A stretch of 64,000 nt of DNA, from assembly GCF_023277745.1 (NCBI RefSeq), contig NZ_CP086322.1:5518001-5582000 (forward strand), in the 5' to 3' direction. Under the pieces are notes generated by a model. That model had not been told where the DNA came from, searched no databases, and saw nothing but the letters and a program-made list of their open reading frames with translations. The stretch comes from Streptomyces halobius. GTDB taxonomy: Bacteria; Actinomycetota; Actinomycetes; Streptomycetales; Streptomycetaceae. A program made the position numbers and the translations under genes. Shown in pieces: positions 1 through 8,708 of this stretch. Positions within the stretch are counted from its first letter, which is position 1; every line of letters starts with the position of its first letter.

Positions 1-21
1 CCGCAGTACAGCAAGCGCTGA
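1..21 (+). CDS. rpsI: 30S ribosomal protein S9, C-terminal end only
   Basis: Only the last six codons and a TGA stop lie in the window. They read PQYSKR, the conserved C-terminal tail of ribosomal protein S9, whose terminal Lys-Arg contacts P-site tRNA in the small subunit. The identification rests on this short tail plus position: rpsI sits immediately upstream of glmM in Streptomyces, and glmM follows here on the same strand after a strong terminator. The rest of the gene is beyond the left edge. Confidence 0.85.
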   Translation, partial: PQYSKR

Positions 22-53
22 TTCCGCGCGCTGCGCGCCGTGCAGCACTCGGC

Positions 54-92
54 GAACGCCCCGGTGGCACTTTCCGTGCTGCCGGGGCGTTC
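54..92 (+). terminator. rpsI terminator hairpin
   Basis: A 17-bp uninterrupted stem (54-70 with 76-92, including two G-U pairs) closes a TTTCC loop. It lies 32 bp after the rpsI stop and before the glmM leader. There is no U-tract, which is normal for Streptomyces terminators. It should separate the ribosomal transcript from glmM. Confidence 0.8.
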
Positions 93-186
93 GGCTATCC
101 GGGACCCGGCGCGTATAACCGCGGGACATGCCGCGTATACCTGGACTTGAGGGCCCGTACCAAGCTCATCTACTCGGAGGACACCA

Positions 187-1596
187 GTGGGACGACTCTT
201 CGGCACGGACGGTGTGCGCGGTGTCGCCAATGCCGATCTGACGGCGGAGCTCGCGCTCGGTCTGTCGGTCGCGGCGGCGCATGTGCTGATGGACACGCCG
301 GGACGAAGCCCCGTTCTGCCGGGCTGGCGGTCGGGTGACGGGCGGGGCGGCACTTTCGAGGGGCACCGGCCGGTTGCCGTGGTCGGACGAGATCCGCGTG
401 CGTCGGGGGAGTTCCTGGAGGCGGCGGTCGTCGCGGGGCTGGCCAGCGCCGGTGTGGACGTCCTGCGGGTGGGCGTGCTGCCGACGCCCGCGGTCGCGTA
501 CCTGACCGGTGCTCTCGGCGCCGACCTCGGGGTGATGCTCTCCGCCAGCCACAACCCGATGCCCGACAACGGCATCAAGTTCTTCGCCCGCGGCGGCCAC
601 AAGCTCCCCGACGAGCTGGAGGACCGCATCGAGCGGACCTATCACGCCCACAGCTCCGGTGAGCCGTGGGAGCGGCCGACCGGTGCCGGCGTGGGCCGGG
701 TGACCGTCTACGACGAGGGCTTCGACAACTACGTCGCGCATCTGGTCGGTGTGCTGCCCAACCGCCTCGACGGGCTGAAGATCGTCATCGACGGTGCGCA
801 CGGCGCGGCGGCGCGGGTCTCGCCCGAGGCGTTCGCACGGGCCGGCGCCGAGATCATCACCATCGGCACCGAACCCGACGGCCTCAACATCAACGACGGC
901 TGCGGCTCCACGCATCTGCGACAGCTGCGCGAGGCCGTCGTCGAGCACGGCGCCGACCTGGGCGTGGCGCACGACGGTGACGCGGACCGCTGTCTGGCCG
1001 TGGACCACGACGGCAACGAGATCGACGGCGACCAGATCCTGGCCGTCCTCGCCCTCGGCATGCGCGAGGCCGGTGCGCTGCGCAAGAACACCGTCGTCGC
1101 CACCGTCATGTCCAACCTGGGCTTCAAACTGGCCATGGAGCGCGAAGGCATCGAGCTGGCGCAGACCGCGGTCGGCGACCGCTACGTCCTGGAGGAGATG
1201 AAGGCCCACGGCTTCGCGCTGGGCGGCGAGCAGTCCGGGCACGTCATCGCGCTGGACCACGCCACGACCGGCGACGGCACGCTGACCGGCCTGATGCTGG
1301 CGGCCCGGGTCGCCGCGACCGGCCGGTCGCTGGCGGATCTGGCGGGCGTCATGGAGCGGCTGCCGCAGATCCTGATCAACGTCCGCGACGTCGACAAGTC
1401 TCGGGTCGCCAGCTCGCCCAGGCTGACCGCCGCGGTCACCGAGGCGGAGCAGGAGCTGGGCGCCACCGGCCGGGTGCTGCTGCGGCCGTCCGGCACCGAG
1501 CCGCTGGTACGGGTGATGGTGGAGGCCGCGGACGCCGAGCAGGCACGGGCGGTCGCCGAGCGGCTGGCCGATGCGGTGAAGTCGGCGCTCGGGTAG
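187..1596 (+). CDS. glmM: phosphoglucosamine mutase
   Basis: Interconverts glucosamine-6-phosphate and glucosamine-1-phosphate in the cytoplasm, the step between GlmS and UDP-GlcNAc synthesis for peptidoglycan. GTG start with CGGAGGA six bases upstream. The N-terminus reads [12 protein letters not shown]; the phosphoserine motif SASHNP has its catalytic Ser at about residue 121. A DGDADR metal site near 262, a GGEQSGH sugar-binding loop and the C-terminal phosphate loop RPSGTEP are all present, so the enzyme should be active. It is 469 residues against roughly 450 in other Streptomyces. The excess is a Gly/Arg/Pro-rich stretch at about 38-56 that coincides with a dispersed repeat copy. glmS lies 1.7 kb downstream on the same strand. 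Confidence 0.95.
   Translation: MGRLFGTDGVRGVANADLTAELALGLSVAAAHVLMDTPGRSPVLPGWRSGDGRGGTFEGHRPVAVVGRDPRASGEFLEAAVVAGLASAGVDVLRVGVLPTPAVAYLTGALGADLGVMLSASHNPMPDNGIKFFARGGHKLPDELEDRIERTYHAHSSGEPWERPTGAGVGRVTVYDEGFDNYVAHLVGVLPNRLDGLKIVIDGAHGAAARVSPEAFARAGAEIITIGTEPDGLNINDGCGSTHLRQLREAVVEHGADLGVAHDGDADRCLAVDHDGNEIDGDQILAVLALGMREAGALRKNTVVATVMSNLGFKLAMEREGIELAQTAVGDRYVLEEMKAHGFALGGEQSGHVIALDHATTGDGTLTGLMLAARVAATGRSLADLAGVMERLPQILINVRDVDKSRVASSPRLTAAVTEAEQELGATGRVLLRPSGTEPLVRVMVEAADAEQARAVAERLADAVKSALG
309..353 (-). repeat. dispersed repeat family B copy inside glmM
   Basis: Read on the minus strand this contains CCGCCCGTCACCCGACCGCC, nearly the same core as copies in tsaB (13588), the rimI start (13923) and the methyltransferase gene (16872). 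It accounts for the extra residues of this GlmM and keeps the frame. Confidence 0.6.
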
Positions 1597-1610
1597 GGAG
1601 TTCGTGGCGG

Positions 1611-1651
1611 GTACGGGCGGGTGCGTGAGATGGTCACGCGCCCGCCCGTAC
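1611..1651. terminator. convergent glmM/coaA terminator
   Basis: An 18-bp stem (1611-1628 with 1634-1651, one G-C/A mismatch) with a 5-nt loop sits between the converging glmM and coaA genes, 15 bp past the glmM stop. Such near-symmetric hairpins can stop transcription from both sides. Confidence 0.75.
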
Positions 1652-1716
1652 GTGTGCCGGGCTACCGCGTCCGAAGCCGGGCCGGATGTCCCGACGTCCC
1701 GGAACCCGGCGGTCGT

Positions 1717-2706
1717 TCAGAGCTTGCGCAGTGACAGCCGCTGGACCTTGTGGTTCGGGCCCTTGCGCAGCACCAGGTTCGCCCGGCCGCGGGTCGGGGC
1801 GACATTCTGCTGGAGATTGGGCTTGTTGACGGTGCGCCACATCATCCGGGCGTAGTCCAGCGCATCCTCCTCGGAGACCTGGGTGTACTTGCGGAAGTAC
1901 GAGAACGGGTTCTGGAAGGCCGTCGCGCGCAGCTTGCGGAACCGGCCCAGATACCACTGCTCGATGTCCTCGGCGCGTGCGTCGACGTAGACGGAGAAGT
2001 CGAAGAAGTCCGCGAGACCGAGGCGGGTACGGCCGTCCTTGCCGGGCAGCGCGGGCTGCAGCACGTTCAGGCCCTCGACGATGAGGATGTCCGGGCGGTG
2101 CACGGTCAGCCGCTCGCCGGGCACGATGTCGTAGATGAGGTGGGAGTAGACCGGGGCGGTGACCTCGGCCTTGCCGGACTTCACATCCGCGACGAAGCGG
2201 GTCAGCGCCCGGCGGTCGTAGGACTCGGGGAAGCCCTTGCGGGACATCAGGCCGCGCCGGTGCAGCTCGGCGTTGGGGAAGAGGAACCCGTCGGTGGTGA
2301 CCAGCTCGACGCGCGGATGCTCCGGCCAGCGCGCCAGCAGCGCCTGCAGCAGCCGGGCGGTGGTGGACTTGCCGACGGCCACGCTGCCGGCGACGCCTAT
2401 CACGAAGGGGGTGCCGGGCTGGGAGCCCTGGCCGCCGCCCGCGTCGCCCAGGAAGGTGTTCAGCGCCCCGCGCAGATTGCTGGTGGCGCCTACGTAGAGG
2501 TTGAGCAGCCGGGACAGCGGGAGATAGACGTCCCGTACCTCGTCGAGGTCGATGACATCGCCCAGGCCGCGCAGCCGTTCCACCTCTTCGGCGGTCAGCG
2601 GCAGCGGGGTCTTCTCGCGCAGCGCGCTCCACTGCTGCCGTGTCAGGTCGACGTACGGGGAGCTGTCGGCGCGGCGTCGCTGCTGCGGCTCTGTCGTCAG
2701 GGGCAC
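1717..2706 (-). CDS. coaA: pantothenate kinase, type I
   Basis: ATP-dependent phosphorylation of pantothenate, the first and usually rate-limiting step of coenzyme A synthesis. Translation from the GTG at 2706 gives 329 residues, the usual length of Streptomyces CoaA. Upstream codons in the same frame are Pro/Arg-rich and not family-like, so this start is preferred although no strong Shine-Dalgarno is visible. The P-loop [12 protein letters not shown] lies near residue 96, followed by [10 protein letters not shown], the IVEGLNVLQ strand and the C-terminal [12 protein letters not shown] segment typical of the bacterial CoaA family. It converges on glmM; acpS and glmS nearby also serve envelope and lipid precursor supply. 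Confidence 0.95.
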   Translation of the reverse strand: MPLTTEPQQRRRADSSPYVDLTRQQWSALREKTPLPLTAEEVERLRGLGDVIDLDEVRDVYLPLSRLLNLYVGATSNLRGALNTFLGDAGGGQGSQPGTPFVIGVAGSVAVGKSTTARLLQALLARWPEHPRVELVTTDGFLFPNAELHRRGLMSRKGFPESYDRRALTRFVADVKSGKAEVTAPVYSHLIYDIVPGERLTVHRPDILIVEGLNVLQPALPGKDGRTRLGLADFFDFSVYVDARAEDIEQWYLGRFRKLRATAFQNPFSYFRKYTQVSEEDALDYARMMWRTVNKPNLQQNVAPTRGRANLVLRKGPNHKVQRLSLRKL

Positions 2707-2942
2707 TGGCCCATTGTGCGCGGGCCGGGCGGGCGGATCATGTCGGGGACGGTGTGGGGTCCGGCACACGCCGGGCGGGTTTCGCGGCGGGTTTACCGGC
2801 GCCGGTGGGCGGAAACGGGGGTGGCCGGGGCTCCGCCTCCAGGTCTGTCCGCACATATCTGTACCTGGCGGGTTGCGCCCGGTACGGTCGTCGGCGGGGG
2901 CGGCGCGCCGAGGGCGGGCCACAGAAGACATAGGGGGTGGGC

Positions 2943-3215
2943 GTGCGAGCGCGCCTGTTGGCAATGCTGCGACGGCGGGACAAGGGCCGGGGGACGGCGG
3001 CGCCGGACGGATTCGAGGCGTGGGTGCACGCCGAGCTGGCCGAGGAGCTGCCCGACGACGACCTCGGGGAGGACCTCGCCGACTTCCTGGAGCACTACGA
3101 GCGGGGCAGCCGGCCCGGTGTGGACGCGGACGAGGACGAGGAATTCGTGGAGACGGTGCGGGCGGCACTGGACCGGATAGAGCGGCGGCAACGGTCGACG
3201 GCGGAGCGGTGGTAG
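2943..3215 (+). CDS. small acidic protein of unknown function
   Basis: Ninety residues beginning with a basic patch ([14 protein letters not shown]) followed by a strongly acidic body rich in Asp and Glu ([21 protein letters not shown], and later DADEDEEF). No signal peptide, membrane segment or known domain is recognised. GTG start at 2943 has GGGGG five bases upstream; a GTG six bases earlier in frame is an alternative. It lies in the same direction as glmS but is separated from it by a tandem repeat that overlaps its own 3' end. The position just before glmS suggests a conserved Streptomyces hypothetical gene, but function is unknown. Confidence 0.6.
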   Translation: MRARLLAMLRRRDKGRGTAAPDGFEAWVHAELAEELPDDDLGEDLADFLEHYERGSRPGVDADEDEEFVETVRAALDRIERRQRSTAERW

Positions 3216-3300
3216 TGGCCGACTGCGGAGTGCCGTAACGGTCGATGGTGGAACGGTGACAGTGGCCGACGGAAGAGCGCGGCAACGGCCCACCGCGGCA
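3187..3300. repeat. 47-bp tandem repeat upstream of glmS
   Basis: Two full units (3187-3233, 3234-3280) and a partial third (from 3281) begin with GGCAACGG, CGTAACGG and GGCAACGG at exact 47-bp steps. They overlap the 3' end of the small acidic gene and end 30 bp before the glmS start, so they occupy the likely glmS leader or promoter. Confidence 0.75.
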
Positions 3301-3329
3301 ATCGAAGGCCCCCGTCGTAGGCTGCCCTC

Positions 3330-5177
3330 ATGTGCGGAATCGTGGGATATGTGGGCGGGCGGTCGGCCCTTGACGTCGTTCTGGCCGGGCTGAAGCGGCT
3401 GGAGTACCGCGGCTATGACTCGGCGGGGGTCGCCGTCTTGGCCGACGGTGGGCTGGCCGCCGCCAAGAAGGCGGGCAAACTCGCCAACCTGGAGAAGGAG
3501 CTGGCGGACCGTCCGCTGCCGACCGGCTCGACCGGGATCGGGCACACCCGGTGGGCCACCCATGGCGCGCCCAACGATGCCAACGCCCACCCGCACCTGG
3601 ACAACGCCGGCCGGGTGTCCGTCGTCCACAACGGGATCATCGAGAACTTCGCCGCGCTGCGGACCGAACTCGCCGACCGCGGCCATACGTTGGCGTCCGA
3701 GACGGACACCGAGGTGGTCGCGCACCTGCTGGCCGAGTCGTACTCGTCGTGCGGTGAACTGCCGGAGGCGATGCGCCAGGTCTGCCGCCGGCTGGAGGGC
3801 GCGTTCACGCTGGTCGCGGTGCACTCCGACGCGCCGGACGTGGTCGTCGGCGCCCGCCGCAACTCGCCGCTGGTGGTGGGCATCGGCGAGGACGAGGCGT
3901 TCCTGGCCTCGGATGTGGCGGCGTTCATCGCGCACACCCGGGAGGCCGTCGAGCTGGGCCAGGACCAGGTCGTGGAGCTGCGCCGGGACGGGGCGACGGT
4001 CACCGACTTCGACGGCGCGCCCGCGCAGGTGCGGACGTACCACGTCGACTGGGACGCGTCGGCGGCCGAGAAGGGCGGCTACGACTACTTCATGCTCAAG
4101 GAGATCGCCGAGCAGCCGAAGGCCGTCGCGGATACGCTGCTGGGGCGGATCGACGCTTCCGGGGTGCTCTCCCTCGACGAGGTGCGGATCCCGCCCGAGG
4201 TGCTGCGGGAGGTCGACAAGGTCGTCATCGTGGCGTGCGGGACGGCCTACCACGCGGGCCTGATCGCCAAGTACGCGATCGAGCACTGGACGCGGATCCC
4301 CTGCGAGACCGAGCTGGCCAGCGAGTTCCGCTACCGCGACCCGATCATGGACCGGCGGACGCTGGTGATCGCCGTCAGCCAGTCCGGGGAGACCATGGAC
4401 ACCCTTATGGCGCTGCGGCACGCCCGTGAACAGGGCGCGAAGGTGCTCGCCATCTGCAACACGAACGGGTCGACCATTCCGCGGGAGTCGGACGCCGTGC
4501 TCTACACGCACGCCGGGCCCGAGGTCGCGGTGGCGTCGACCAAGGCGTTCCTCACCCAGCTGGTCGCCTGCTATCTGGTCGCGCTCTACCTCGGGCAGGT
4601 GCGGGGCACCAAGTGGGGCGACGAGATCCGCGCCGTGGTGAAGGAACTGGCGGCGATCGGAACCCAGGTCGAGCAGGTGCTGAGCACCATGGAGCCGGTA
4701 CGGGAGCTGGCGCGCGGCCTCGCCGACCAGAACACCGTGCTGTTCCTGGGGCGGCATGTCGGCTACCCGGTGGCGCTCGAAGGCGCGCTGAAACTGAAGG
4801 AACTCGCGTATATGCACGCGGAGGGCTTCGCGGCCGGTGAGCTCAAGCACGGGCCGATCGCGCTGATCGAGGACGGGCTGCCGGTGGTGGTGGTCGTCCC
4901 GTCGCCGCGCGGGCGGTCCGTACTCCACGACAAGATCGTGTCGAACATCCAGGAGATCCGGGCCCGGGGCGCGCGCACGATCGTGATCGCGGAGGAGGGC
5001 GATGAGGCGGTGGTGCCCTACGCCGACCACCTCGTACGGATCCCGCGGACGCCGGTGCTGCTGCAGCCGCTGGTGTCCACGGTGCCGCTGCAGGTCTTCG
5101 CCTGCGAACTGGCCACCGCGCGCGGCAACGAGGTCGACCAGCCGCGCAACCTCGCCAAGTCCGTGACGGTGGAGTGA
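3330..5177 (+). CDS. glmS: glutamine-fructose-6-phosphate aminotransferase (isomerising)
   Basis: Makes glucosamine-6-phosphate from fructose-6-phosphate and glutamine, committing carbon to amino sugars. Residue 2 is the Cys nucleophile (MCGIVGYVG) of the N-terminal Ntn glutaminase domain (about 1-225). Two SIS sugar-isomerase domains follow, recognisable by SQSGETMDT near 350 and [13 protein letters not shown] near 488. The protein ends in NLAKSVTVE, the conserved tail that forms the active-site lid. The length, 615 residues, is normal. The ATG start has only a weak ribosome site. The acpS start is 4 bp past the stop, so the two are probably co-transcribed. No glmS ribozyme fold was seen upstream; a tandem repeat is there instead. 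Confidence 0.97.
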   Translation: MCGIVGYVGGRSALDVVLAGLKRLEYRGYDSAGVAVLADGGLAAAKKAGKLANLEKELADRPLPTGSTGIGHTRWATHGAPNDANAHPHLDNAGRVSVVHNGIIENFAALRTELADRGHTLASETDTEVVAHLLAESYSSCGELPEAMRQVCRRLEGAFTLVAVHSDAPDVVVGARRNSPLVVGIGEDEAFLASDVAAFIAHTREAVELGQDQVVELRRDGATVTDFDGAPAQVRTYHVDWDASAAEKGGYDYFMLKEIAEQPKAVADTLLGRIDASGVLSLDEVRIPPEVLREVDKVVIVACGTAYHAGLIAKYAIEHWTRIPCETELASEFRYRDPIMDRRTLVIAVSQSGETMDTLMALRHAREQGAKVLAICNTNGSTIPRESDAVLYTHAGPEVAVASTKAFLTQLVACYLVALYLGQVRGTKWGDEIRAVVKELAAIGTQVEQVLSTMEPVRELARGLADQNTVLFLGRHVGYPVALEGALKLKELAYMHAEGFAAGELKHGPIALIEDGLPVVVVVPSPRGRSVLHDKIVSNIQEIRARGARTIVIAEEGDEAVVPYADHLVRIPRTPVLLQPLVSTVPLQVFACELATARGNEVDQPRNLAKSVTVE

Positions 5178-5181
5178 GCGA

Positions 5182-5550
5182 GTGATCATCGGGGTGGGCA
5201 TCGACGTCGCCGAGATCGACCGGTTCGAGGCGGCACTGGAGCGGACGCCGGAGATGGCGCAGCGGCTGTTCATCGAGACGGAACTGGTGCTGCCGAGCGG
5301 CGAGCGCCGCGGCATCGCCTCGCTGGCGGCCCGGTTCGCCGCCAAGGAGGCCATCGCCAAGGCGCTCGGCGCGCCGGGCGGGCTGCACTGGACCGACGCC
5401 GAGGTGTACGTCGAGGACAGCGGCCAGCCGCGCCTGCGGGTCCGCGGCACGGTCGCGGCCCGTGCGGCGGAGCTGGGGGTGCGGTCGTGGCATGTGTCGC
5501 TCAGTCATGACGCGGGGGTGGCCTCGGCGGTGGTGATTGCGGAGGGCTAG
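5182..5550 (+). CDS. acpS: holo-[acyl-carrier-protein] synthase
   Basis: Transfers 4'-phosphopantetheine from CoA to the serine of apo-acyl carrier proteins, activating fatty-acid and polyketide carriers. 122 residues, the AcpS size class. The N-terminal [14 protein letters not shown] carries the Mg-binding Asp, and the central [13 protein letters not shown] helix carries the conserved Glu and Lys. The GTG start has GGAGTG upstream and follows glmS by 4 bp. The stop codon TAG is part of a CTAG target site into which an IS701-family element has inserted, but the coding sequence is complete, so the protein is unaffected; downstream transcription may be altered. Confidence 0.93.
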   Translation: MIIGVGIDVAEIDRFEAALERTPEMAQRLFIETELVLPSGERRGIASLAARFAAKEAIAKALGAPGGLHWTDAEVYVEDSGQPRLRVRGTVAARAAELGVRSWHVSLSHDAGVASAVVIAEG

Positions 5551-5567
5551 TAGGGCTCCGTTAGGTC
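5551..5567. repeat. left terminal inverted repeat of IS701 element
   Basis: Seventeen bases identical to the complement of 6963-6979. It contains the stop codon (5561-5563) of the frame reached by a -1 shift in the transposase gene, so the long version of the coding sequence runs right into the element end. Confidence 0.92.
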
Positions 5568-5649
5568 GGTGTGGGTCTTGGCGGGCGGCGTCTGCCTGAT
5601 CGTCTGGGCAGGGGGCGGTGGCAGGTGGTGCAGGTGCCGGTCCAGCAGT

Positions 5650-6927
5650 TCAGCAGGGTCTGGAGGGCGTCCAGGACCTGGTAGAGCGTGAGGCCGGTGT
5701 GCGGGCTTTTGGGGAGAGCCGCTGTTCGGTGAGGAAGGCGTGGGCGGCGGTGACCAGGGTGACGTGGTGGTGCCAGCCGTTCCAGGAACGTCCCTCGAAG
5801 TGGTCCAGGCCCAGGCCGTGCTTGAGTTCCCGGTAGTCGTGCTCGATGCGCCAGCGGATCTTAGCCAGGCGGACCAGTTCGGCGAGCGGGGTGTCCTCGG
5901 GCAGGTTGGACAGCCAGTAGTCGGTCGGCGCTGCGGCGCCTTCGGGCCACTCGACCAGCAAGGTGACCTCGGGCAGGACACCGTCCCAAGAGCCGTGCCC
6001 GGCGACGGCGGCGGACTGGGTCAGACGACGGACCCGCACTCCGGCCGGCCGGACCCGCAGGGCCAGGAAGCGTGAACGCATTGGTCCGCGTGAGCCTTCA
6101 CGCCAGGTAACGTCGGTGAAAGCCTGCCGTCCATGGCTGGTGGCGAGTGCGGCTACTGGGGGCGGCTTGTCGCGGTAGCGGGGCTGCGGTTTGCGGCCGT
6201 TGCCGGACCACGGCGGTGCGGTGGGCACCGCATCGTGCGGGTGGACGGTCACATCCGAGCGGATGGCGACGACGTACTTGATGCCGCGGCCCTCCAGGCC
6301 GTCGCGGAAGTCGGCGTTTTGGCCGTAGCCGGCGTCGGCCACCACCACCGGCGGCGCCAGGCCCCACCCGGCCAGCTCGTCCAGGATGTTCAGGGCCAGG
6401 CGCCACTTCTCCTGGTGCCCGATGTCCTCGGGGATCCCCGTCTTGTGCCGCCGGTCGGCGTCTGCGGCCCACTCTTCGGGCACGAACAGGCGCCACTGCA
6501 GCGGGCACGACGCGGTGTCGGTGACTGCGTGCATGCTCACCGCGACCTGGCAGTTGGCCTGCTTGCCCAGTGCACCGCAGTACTGGTGGGCGACCGCCAC
6601 CGACATCCGGCCGTCCTTGGGGAACGACACGTCATCGACTGCCCAGGCATCCGGGCCGATCAGCGGCACCATCCGCTGCGCGATCCGTCGCCGCACCGGC
6701 ACCGGATCCCAGGTGGACTGGTTCACGAACTGCTGCAGGTTCTGCTCGTTGCCGTCCGGCAGCCGCTCAGCCATCGGCTGGATCGACTTGCGCCGCCCGT
6801 CCAGCATCAATCCCCGCAGATAGCAGTCCCCCTTCGCCCGCTGATCCTTCCGCGGCACCGATGCGAACACATCCGCCACAAACGCTGATAACCCCGCCCG
6901 CAAACCCTGAACCTGCCGCACGTCCAT
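5650..6927 (-). CDS. IS701-family DDE transposase, C-terminus frame-shifted
   Basis: DDE transposase that cuts and joins the ends of its own element. ATG at 6927 with a GGGGGGAG site upstream; zero frame gives 425 residues. Catalytic acidic residues are visible as DDVSFPKDG, VVADAGYGQN and the Glu in RWRIEHDYRELKHG. The zero frame ends in a low-complexity tail (TPASRSTRSWTPSRPC). At 5707-5713 the minus strand reads C CCA AAA, a classic -1 slippery heptamer. After a -1 shift the frame stays open 48 codons through SPHTGLTLYQVLDALQTLL and a Cys-rich WTGTCTTCHRPLP tail, ending inside the terminal repeat (455 residues total). That tail looks like the family's normal C-terminus. It is either programmed frameshifting or a one-base lesion. 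Confidence 0.9.
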   Translation of the reverse strand: MDVRQVQGLRAGLSAFVADVFASVPRKDQRAKGDCYLRGLMLDGRRKSIQPMAERLPDGNEQNLQQFVNQSTWDPVPVRRRIAQRMVPLIGPDAWAVDDVSFPKDGRMSVAVAHQYCGALGKQANCQVAVSMHAVTDTASCPLQWRLFVPEEWAADADRRHKTGIPEDIGHQEKWRLALNILDELAGWGLAPPVVVADAGYGQNADFRDGLEGRGIKYVVAIRSDVTVHPHDAVPTAPPWSGNGRKPQPRYRDKPPPVAALATSHGRQAFTDVTWREGSRGPMRSRFLALRVRPAGVRVRRLTQSAAVAGHGSWDGVLPEVTLLVEWPEGAAAPTDYWLSNLPEDTPLAELVRLAKIRWRIEHDYRELKHGLGLDHFEGRSWNGWHHHVTLVTAAHAFLTEQRLSPKARTPASRSTRSWTPSRPC

Positions 6928-6962
6928 CCGACCAACATGCTCCCCCCGAACTTGATCGGGAA

Positions 6963-6979
6963 GACCTAACGGAGCCCTA
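6963..6979. repeat. right terminal inverted repeat of IS701 element
   Basis: GACCTAACGGAGCCCTA, the exact complement of 5551-5567, followed immediately by the second CTAG target copy (6980-6983). It lies about 35 bp upstream of the transposase start codon, so the transposase promoter probably overlaps it. Confidence 0.92.
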
Positions 6980-7093
6980 CTAGGGCCTGTCGTCAAACTC
7001 CCGTCGTGCGCCCGAAGGGCGGGCCCCGCGGCGCGGTGGCGGGTCGGGGTACGGAACAGGTTTTGTCGGTTCTGGAGTGTGAGACTGGCTCGC

Positions 7094-8530
7094 ATGAGGA
7101 CTGCCTACAGCGTGGAGACCGTACGTGCCGCCGAGCGGGAGCTCATGGCCCGGTTGCCCGAGGGGACGCTGATGCGGCGGGCGGCGGCCGGACTGGCCGT
7201 CGCCTGCGGGGAGTTGCTGGGCCGGGTGTCCGGCACCCGGGTGACGCTGCTGGTGGGCAGCGGCGACAACGGCGGGGACGCGCTCTACGCGGGCGCCCGG
7301 CTGGCCCGCCGCGGCGCCGGTGTCGTCGCCGTACTGCTCTCGCCCGAGCGGGCGCACCAGGGCGGTCTCGCCGCGCTGCGGGCGGCCGGCGGACGGGTGT
7401 CGGCCGATCCGGGGCGGGACATCGCCGGGGCCGACCTGGTCGTGGACGGGATCGTGGGCATCGGCGGCCGCGGCGGGCTGCGCCCCGAGGCGGCCCGACT
7501 CCTGGGCCATGTACGGAAGTCGGCGCTGGTGGTGGCCGTCGATCTGCCGAGCGGTGTGGACGCGGACTCCGGCGAGGTCCACGGGGATGCCGTACGGGCC
7601 GCTGCGACGGTGACGTTCGGGACGTACAAACCGGGGCTGCTGATCGATCCGGCCCGGGAACGGGCGGGCGCCCTGCGGCTCGTGGACATTGGTCTCACGC
7701 TGCCCGAGGACGCCGATGTGGAGGCGCTGCAGCACGCGGATGTGGCGGACCTGCTGCCCCGGCCGGTGGCCGAGAGCGACAAGTACCGGCGCGGCGTGGT
7801 GGGTGTGGTGGCCGGTTCCGCGCGCTATCCGGGTGCGGCGGTGCTGGCGGTGGCGGGCGCGCTGCGCGGCGGCGCGGGGGCCGTACGATATGTCGGTCCC
7901 GCCGCCGACGCGGTGCTCACGCGGTTCCCGGAGACGCTGGTGCACGCGGGGCCCCCGGACAAGGCGGGCCGCGTCCAGGCATGGGTGATCGGGCCCGGCC
8001 TCGGCGACGACGAGGACGCGCTGAAGGGGCTGCTGGACGACGTACTGGCCGCGGAGGTGCCGGTGCTCGTGGACGCCGACGGGCTGCGCTTTCTGACTCC
8101 CCGGCAGGTCCGGGCGCGGGCCGCCGCCACCGTGCTGACCCCGCACGCGGGGGAGGCTGCCGCGCTGCTCGGCCACGCCCGTGCGGAGATCGAGGCGGCC
8201 CGGCTGCGCTCCGTACGCGAGCTGGCCGCGCGCTACGGCGCCACGGTGCTGCTCAAGGGCTCGACGACGCTGGTCGCGGATGCCGCCGGGCCCGTACGGG
8301 TCAACCCCACCGGGACCGGCTGGCTGGCGACCGCCGGCAGTGGCGATGTGCTCTCGGGGCTGACGGGTTCGCTGCTCGCCGCCGGGCTGGTGGCCCGTGA
8401 CGCGGCGTCCGTCGGCGCGTATCTGCACGGCCTGGCGGCCCGGCGCGCGGCCGGACGGCCCGGGGCGCCGGTCCTGGCGTCGGAGGTGGCGGAGCATATG
8501 GGGGCGGCGTGGCGGGATGTGAGGGATTGA
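7094..8530 (+). CDS. nnr: bifunctional NAD(P)H-hydrate repair enzyme (epimerase/dehydratase)
   Basis: Repairs hydrated NAD(P)H: an N-terminal YjeF_N epimerase domain (about 1-210) interconverts R and S NAD(P)HX, and a C-terminal ribokinase-like ADP-dependent dehydratase domain (about 225-470) restores NAD(P)H. Visible motifs are the LLVGSGDNGGDAL glycine loop and VAVDLPSGVDADSG in the first half, and VLTPHAGEAAALLG, LLKGSTT and the terminal WLATAGSGDVLSG nucleotide site in the second. ATG at 7094 starts MRTAYSVETVRAAE, as in relatives. It is 478 residues, a normal fusion length. The IS701 element now separates it from acpS, its expected operon partner, leaving 110 bp of native leader. Confidence 0.92.
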   Translation: MRTAYSVETVRAAERELMARLPEGTLMRRAAAGLAVACGELLGRVSGTRVTLLVGSGDNGGDALYAGARLARRGAGVVAVLLSPERAHQGGLAALRAAGGRVSADPGRDIAGADLVVDGIVGIGGRGGLRPEAARLLGHVRKSALVVAVDLPSGVDADSGEVHGDAVRAAATVTFGTYKPGLLIDPARERAGALRLVDIGLTLPEDADVEALQHADVADLLPRPVAESDKYRRGVVGVVAGSARYPGAAVLAVAGALRGGAGAVRYVGPAADAVLTRFPETLVHAGPPDKAGRVQAWVIGPGLGDDEDALKGLLDDVLAAEVPVLVDADGLRFLTPRQVRARAAATVLTPHAGEAAALLGHARAEIEAARLRSVRELAARYGATVLLKGSTTLVADAAGPVRVNPTGTGWLATAGSGDVLSGLTGSLLAAGLVARDAASVGAYLHGLAARRAAGRPGAPVLASEVAEHMGAAWRDVRD

Positions 8531-8708
8531 GGGGGTGTGCCGACGAGGCGTGGTCGGACGCCCAGAAGCATCGTGGCGCGCCGTGGGCTGTGGAATGTGC
8601 TGAGGAAGGCGACATCGTCCATGTCCGGGGCGCGGGACTGGTGTGTGAGTCCGGTTTCACGGGCCGTCCCCCCGGGGTGTCGCGGCCTCGCCTGAGACAC
8701 TGAGGGGG

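Larger units (their letters stand above)
5551..6979 (-). mobile_element. complete IS701-family insertion sequence, 1,429 bp
   Basis: Terminal inverted repeats TAGGGCTCCGTTAGGTC (5551-5567) and its exact complement (6963-6979) bound a single transposase gene on the minus strand. The tetranucleotide CTAG flanks both ends (5547-5550 and 6980-6983), which matches the 4-bp YTAR target duplications known for the IS701 group. Restoring one CTAG gives an uninterrupted acpS-nnr junction. Perfect ends and perfect target duplication indicate a recent insertion. Confidence 0.93.

Noticed and set aside
1604..1855. Short plus-strand frame overlapping the coaA end
   Set aside because: Covers the terminator hairpin and the antisense of coaA; nothing family-like.
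3230..3329. glmS ribozyme upstream of glmS
   Set aside because: No ribozyme core or pseudoknot pattern was seen; the sequence is a 47-bp tandem repeat, and the ribozyme is mainly a Firmicutes feature.
2793..5450. Very long open frame antisense to glmS
   Set aside because: It mirrors the third-position GC pattern of glmS, has no family-like sequence or ribosome site, and glmS itself is unmistakable.
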